A stretch of DNA of 64,000 nucleotides from Ectobacillus antri (GTDB lineage: Bacteria > Bacillota > Bacilli > Bacillales > Bacillaceae_G): assembly GCF_003852715.1 (NCBI RefSeq), contig NZ_RIAV01000008.1, positions 1 to 64,000 on the forward strand, given 5' to 3'. A program made the translations under genes and the position numbers. Below the pieces are notes generated by a model, which was not told the DNA's origin, did not search any database, and saw only the letters and a list, made by a program, of their open reading frames with translations. Positions 60,379-64,000 of the stretch are shown in pieces (position 1 is the stretch's first letter; each line of letters begins with the position of its first letter).

Positions 60379-61337
60379 TTAAGGGTTTTATTGTTTTGAA
60401 ATACTGGAAAGAACTATTGGTAGGTGGGATTTTCACTTGTATGCTTGGCTTTATTTTACTGTTTGGCGGTAGCGAACTATCGGAACATAAGCCACAGACA
60501 ACCAGTGTGTCGGTATGGGAACCGGTGATGCGAAGTGCTGTACAAGATGCCGGACTTGAAGAACAACATGTAGCTATATTACTTGCGATTATGATACAAG
60601 AAAGCGGCGGAAAATTGGCAGATATTATGCAAAGCAGTGAATCAGCCGGTTTACCTCCCGGCGCCATAACTGACCCTGAGGTGAGCATTCGGCAAGGGGT
60701 AAAGCATTGGAAAAGTATGCTTGATACAGCTCAAAAGCTTGGTATTACAGACCTTGCCACTATCATACAAAGCTACAACTACGGACCGGGTTGGCTTTAT
60801 TATGTGAAGGAACAGGGCCGTATTGGTACGGAAGAGTTACGCAAGCATTTTTCCCTATCACATGCCACATCAGCGAGCTGTGGCTGGCGGACACCTCATT
60901 GTTATGGCGATTATACGTATGCTAAAAAGGTTATGCAATATTTGCAAGGGCCGGGAGACACATTTCAAGCAGTGATGGCAGAAGCGCTCAAATATAAAGG
61001 CTGGCCTTATAGCTGGGGAGGTGCAACACCGGATACGAGCTTTGATTGTAGCGGTCTTACAAAATGGGCCTTTGCGGCGGCTGGCATTTATTTGCCACGA
61101 ACAGCACAAGAGCAATTTCAATATACAAAACGTATTTCCGAACAGGAGCTTAGGCCGGGAGATTTGGTATTCTTTACTGGTACAAGCGACCATGCGTTTA
61201 TCAGTCATGTCGGTATTTACGTAGGCAACGGTATGATGTATAACAGCAATAGCGAGGGCGTAGAATATAGTGATTTACATAAAGCGGTTTGGCGTGAAAA
61301 AATCTACGCGTACGGAAGGGCAGGGGGAAAGCAGTGA
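60375..61337 (+). CDS. CwlT-like cell-wall hydrolase of the T4SS (lytic transglycosylase + NlpC/P60)
   Basis: 320 aa. One membrane helix (about 14-33), a lysozyme-like domain with catalytic Glu in IMIQESGG (about 74-81) and IIQSYNYGPGWLYYV, then an NlpC/P60 endopeptidase domain: Cys in SFDCSGLTKWA (about 217-227), His in SHVGIYVGNG. Same architecture as CwlT of ICEBs1/Tn916, which opens peptidoglycan for the channel. ATGA overlap with virB4. Confidence 0.93.
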   Translation: MIKGFIVLKYWKELLVGGIFTCMLGFILLFGGSELSEHKPQTTSVSVWEPVMRSAVQDAGLEEQHVAILLAIMIQESGGKLADIMQSSESAGLPPGAITDPEVSIRQGVKHWKSMLDTAQKLGITDLATIIQSYNYGPGWLYYVKEQGRIGTEELRKHFSLSHATSASCGWRTPHCYGDYTYAKKVMQYLQGPGDTFQAVMAEALKYKGWPYSWGGATPDTSFDCSGLTKWAFAAAGIYLPRTAQEQFQYTKRISEQELRPGDLVFFTGTSDHAFISHVGIYVGNGMMYNSNSEGVEYSDLHKAVWREKIYAYGRAGGKQ

Positions 61338-61771
61338 GATGGCTTACATGGTTAATTTTCACTGTACCACTCATTTGTATTATATCCGCTTGGGTCTCTT
61401 ATCTTTACCTAAATGAAGAGAAAGTGGCTGTAAAACAAATACCAAGTATAGAAGACACGGCTCGCTTATTCAGTGAAGCTTTGTACAATAAAGATTATAA
61501 AACGTTATCTACCTATGGAACGGAGCGAGCGGTTGCTTCTGTAACACCGCCGGGAGAAGTGAAAAAAGAGGCTAATGTACACATTCATAATATTTCTGTT
61601 TTTATCAGTAAGCAGCGAGAAGGAGCGACAAAAAGTATTGCAGTGGTGGAGCGTACGATTGAAGTAAAAGGCAAATCTATTGATACAACCCATTATTTGG
61701 AGTTATCTATGCGCAAGGAGAAGGTGTGGCTAGTAGATGAGGTACGCATAATCGCTGATATTCCAAAGTAA
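61334..61771 (+). CDS. TcpC/VirB8-like channel protein
   Basis: 145 aa. GTG start overlapping the previous stop. One N-terminal helix (about 2-25), then an NTF2-like fold (EDTARLFSEALYNKDYKTLS, VERTIEVKGKSID, YLELSMRKEKVWLVDEVRII), the layout of VirB8/TcpC periplasmic channel components. Single NTF2 unit rather than the two of TcpC. Confidence 0.7.
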   Translation: MRWLTWLIFTVPLICIISAWVSYLYLNEEKVAVKQIPSIEDTARLFSEALYNKDYKTLSTYGTERAVASVTPPGEVKKEANVHIHNISVFISKQREGATKSIAVVERTIEVKGKSIDTTHYLELSMRKEKVWLVDEVRIIADIPK

Positions 61772-61795
61772 AAAGCAATTGTAAAGGGGCAGGCA

Positions 61796-62638
61796 ATGAT
61801 GCTGAAAAGTCCAATTGAATATATAAAGGAACTATTACATGAATTGATGAATGATATTGCGAATGCTGCCTTTAGTTGGTTGAAAATCTATTTGTTCGCT
61901 CCGACAGATCTATCAAAATATACGTATGTATCAGAGGCGTATGATATCATCTTTATGATTTCTGTTACACTTGGCGGTGTATTTTTCACATTCAATATGT
62001 TCAAGCTTATCATTGAGAAGGTAGGCGGCTACAGTCAAAGAGGGGTACAAACCATTATCGTGCGTACTTTTTTAGGAGGCGTGTTAGCTGTATTGGCACC
62101 GTTTATTTTGCAAGAAGTATTGCTGCCGTTTAATAATGCAATTGTACAAATTTTTTTAGATAAAGGTGTTACGATTGATGCCTTTTCCAAATTTGTTGGC
62201 GTGCCTGGTACTGTATCAACGGCGATTTTATTTTCGGGCTTAGCGATGGCGATTATTTTCTTACTGCTAGCTATTCAGTATATTATTCGTACGGTGGAAT
62301 TACTCATTATATTAATTATGAGCCCATTGGCAGCTTGGTCAATTGTCAATGAAGATATGAATATATGGAGCGTATGGTGGCGAGAAACCATTGCGACCAT
62401 CTTTACACAAAGCTTACAAATGATGACGCTTTGGCTTGCGCTTAATACAATTGGAGATGCAGCAGATTTAAAAGATTTTATTATAGGATTTGGTTTCATG
62501 TTTTTTTGTTTAACTGGTCCCAGCTTTTTACGGAAGTTTCTATATAGCACAGGTGCCGGACAAAAAGCTGTCGGTGTGCTGGGAGGCGCCGGTAAATCAG
62601 TTTTGGTACGATATGTAACAACCAAACTAGTGAAATAA
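61796..62638 (+). CDS. TrbL/VirB6-like polytopic T4SS protein
   Basis: 280 aa, six to seven helices. VGGYSQRGVQTIIVRTFLGG, LLIILIMSPLAAWSIVNEDM and WWRETIATIFTQSLQMMTLW are the TrbL/VirB6 core. Glycine-rich tail GAGQKAVGVLGGAGKS. ATG after AAAGGGGCAGG. Last gene of the operon. Confidence 0.88.
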   Translation: MMLKSPIEYIKELLHELMNDIANAAFSWLKIYLFAPTDLSKYTYVSEAYDIIFMISVTLGGVFFTFNMFKLIIEKVGGYSQRGVQTIIVRTFLGGVLAVLAPFILQEVLLPFNNAIVQIFLDKGVTIDAFSKFVGVPGTVSTAILFSGLAMAIIFLLLAIQYIIRTVELLIILIMSPLAAWSIVNEDMNIWSVWWRETIATIFTQSLQMMTLWLALNTIGDAADLKDFIIGFGFMFFCLTGPSFLRKFLYSTGAGQKAVGVLGGAGKSVLVRYVTTKLVK

Positions 62639-62666
62639 AAAGAGTGGCGTAAGTCATTCTTTTTTA
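62637..62666 (+). terminator. terminator of the T4SS operon
   Basis: aaaaagagtg-gcgtaa-gtcattctttttt, imperfect stem then T run. Confidence 0.6.
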
Positions 62667-62762
62667 TTTTGTCTTTTTATTATAAATATTTATAAAATTA
62701 TAAGGTTCATATAGTCTTTATGCTATAATGAAGTGGTAAAATCATCCAAAGGGGAGATGTAT

Positions 62763-63455
62763 ATGCTTGAGGTACATATTCGCTCTGCTGGCTACAAGGA
62801 AGCAGAGACAATCATTACAAATGTAGATTTCTCCGTACAAGCAGGAGAATTAGTCGCGTTAATAGGTGCAAATGGTGCTGGAAAAAGTACAACCATTAAA
62901 GGGATTTTAGGTATGCTCCCACATATGGATGGAGAAGTTACAGTGAGTAACTATGCCTATGTTCCAGAGCAGCCTGTATACTACGATTATCTTACATTAT
63001 GGGAGCATATGGAATTGCTTGCCGCTACAAAGGAATTGTCAGAGACGTGGAAGGATGAGGCATTAAAACTTTTGCATGTATTTCAAATGGAAGAAAGTCA
63101 ACATGAATACTTGGGACAGTTTTCAAAAGGCATGAAGCAAAAAGCAATGCTAATGCTTGCTTTTTTAGCAAAACCTTCTATATATATTGTGGATGAGCCA
63201 TTTATCGGACTTGATCCGACAGCGGTACGAGATTTTCTAAAGTTACTTGAAAAAGAGCGGAAAAGAGGCGCAGGCGTGTTGCTTTGTACCCATGTACTTG
63301 ATACAGCAGAACGAATCTGCGAACGCTTTTTATTGGTTTCCAAAGGTACATTGCTTGCAAGTGGTGACATAACCGCAATTCAACAGGCAGCAGATAAACC
63401 GGGAGAATCCTTATTAGAATGCTTTGATAGCATTGTGAGGAGGAACTATGCGTAA
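62763..63455 (+). CDS. EcsA-like ABC exporter ATPase
   Basis: 230 aa. Walker A GANGAGKST (about 36-44), FSKGMKQKAMLMLAFLAKPS signature, Walker B IYIVDEPFIGLDP, H-loop CTHVLDTAERIC. The Gln loop PEQPVYYDYLTLWEHMEL is as in EcsA, the ATPase of the Ecs transporter affecting secretion and RseP proteolysis. ATG 62763 is 8 nt from AAAGGGGAG; the ATG six bases earlier is too close. Confidence 0.88.
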   Translation: MLEVHIRSAGYKEAETIITNVDFSVQAGELVALIGANGAGKSTTIKGILGMLPHMDGEVTVSNYAYVPEQPVYYDYLTLWEHMELLAATKELSETWKDEALKLLHVFQMEESQHEYLGQFSKGMKQKAMLMLAFLAKPSIYIVDEPFIGLDPTAVRDFLKLLEKERKRGAGVLLCTHVLDTAERICERFLLVSKGTLLASGDITAIQQAADKPGESLLECFDSIVRRNYA

Positions 63456-64000
63456 TCTGTTTTATCAGCGACTGTTATACGAGTGGAGGCAAAAATGGAA
63501 GGTGCTTCGCTCAGTGGTGGACTGGACGATTGCTTTGTATTTTGTAGTGCCAGTTCTAGTGTTTGCCGGTATCTATCATGCATCATTATGGGATCAAACA
63601 CCAACATGGGTTCATACAATTCCACTTCCTATTCTATGCGTGCCCGTATTATCGCTGTTATCTCTCGGCGGTGTGCGCTCCTTTTTAGAAGCGGCGGACA
63701 GTCTATTTTTAATACAGTCGCCTCATTTGCAATCAGTAGTCAAAAAGGGGATAGGGTACACATTTTTAACAGTGGCTATTTGGATGACCGTTTTCACGTT
63801 GTATGGACTGCCATTACTGCAAAATGGCTATGAACTTAGTGTACAGCAGGTGATGGGGATATGGCTTTTTATGGTGTATATGACAATATTGCAGCGTTGT
63901 CTTCAAGATCTTATCTACTCAGATCTATGGTGGGAACGCTTGCTTTACGGATTTGTAACACGAGTGGTCATCATTTTGTTAACAAGTGGTGGCGTATGGC
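63448..64000 (+). CDS. EcsB-like ABC permease, C-terminus beyond the window
   Basis: 184 codons in view. Starts MRNLFYQRLLYEWRQKWKVL after GGAGGA, overlapping the ATPase stop by 8 nt. Five hydrophobic segments visible (about 25-45, 60-75, 108-126, 134-156, 170-end) with FLEAADSLFLIQSPH between the second and third, typical of EcsB. Partner of the preceding ATPase. Confidence 0.85.
   Translation, partial: MRNLFYQRLLYEWRQKWKVLRSVVDWTIALYFVVPVLVFAGIYHASLWDQTPTWVHTIPLPILCVPVLSLLSLGGVRSFLEAADSLFLIQSPHLQSVVKKGIGYTFLTVAIWMTVFTLYGLPLLQNGYELSVQQVMGIWLFMVYMTILQRCLQDLIYSDLWWERLLYGFVTRVVIILLTSGGVW

Overview
The window reads as chromosome of an endospore-forming Bacillus, most likely in or near the cereus clade. 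This is an inference from gene content: spore-coat CotH with CotG-like substrates, SpoIIP, YtfJ/GerW, a YjcZ-type micro-protein, bacilliredoxin, Gram-positive AGGAGG ribosome sites, frequent TTG/GTG starts, and several families of short intergenic repeats of the kind that genus carries. No rRNA, tRNA or CRISPR array was seen. Most genes are ordinary core genes; accessory or decaying DNA is concentrated at 7.0-7.7, 33.2-36.5, 40.2-41.2 and 56.7-62.7 kb.

Layout. 1-2.0 kb: spore-coat locus with two CotG-like Lys/Arg/Ser-rich proteins on the minus strand (one cut by the window edge) diverging from the coat kinase CotH. 2.0-6.9 kb: repeats, DedA protein, MurJ/SpoVB-type flippase, CorA channel, AzlCD exporter. 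6.9-8.5 kb: gene debris (including a wrecked GH13 alpha-glucosidase), a 28-aa YjcZ-like sporulation peptide and an atypical SDR. 8.7-18.5 kb: lipoprotein, NAD-binding protein, DUF456 protein, Crh-like HPr, SpoIIP, M15 carboxypeptidase, NfeD plus SPFH pair, YtfJ, methyltransferase. 18.5-31.2 kb: spore-associated small genes, YfmL-type helicase, MBL hydrolase, and a stretch with bsaA, ypgQ, yfmR, Bax1-I, ssbB, ypgR, DCC protein, brxA and an RsmJ-like methyltransferase. 31.2-33.2 kb: T-box leader and argS.

33.2-36.5 kb is a graveyard: an orphan fragment, the C-terminus of a Tn7-type TnsD, a TnpA-TnpB deletion fusion from an IS200/IS605 element, and a beheaded acetyltransferase, mixed with small lipoproteins. 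36.6-42.5 kb holds CD3324-family, FusB-like, FAD/Rieske, frameshifted beta-lactamase-like and lipoprotein genes. 42.6-46.2 kb is a compact run of MccF-like S66 peptidase, S51 peptidase, 2H phosphoesterase and a DUF402-aminoglycoside-kinase fusion, followed by yndG-yndH-yndJ (46.2-49.4 kb). 49.4-56.7 kb: membrane proteins, an ABC-2 exporter, a lipoprotein hydrolase and a MacB-type ABC exporter.

57.1-62.6 kb is the most unusual unit: an eight-gene, tightly overlapping operon headed by a ribbon-helix-helix protein and encoding a compact type IV secretion apparatus (VirB2-, PrgI/VirB3-, TrsD-, VirB4-, CwlT/VirB1-, TcpC/VirB8- and TrbL/VirB6-like) with no coupling protein, relaxase or integrase in view. 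The window ends in an EcsA/EcsB-like ABC transporter whose permease runs off the edge.
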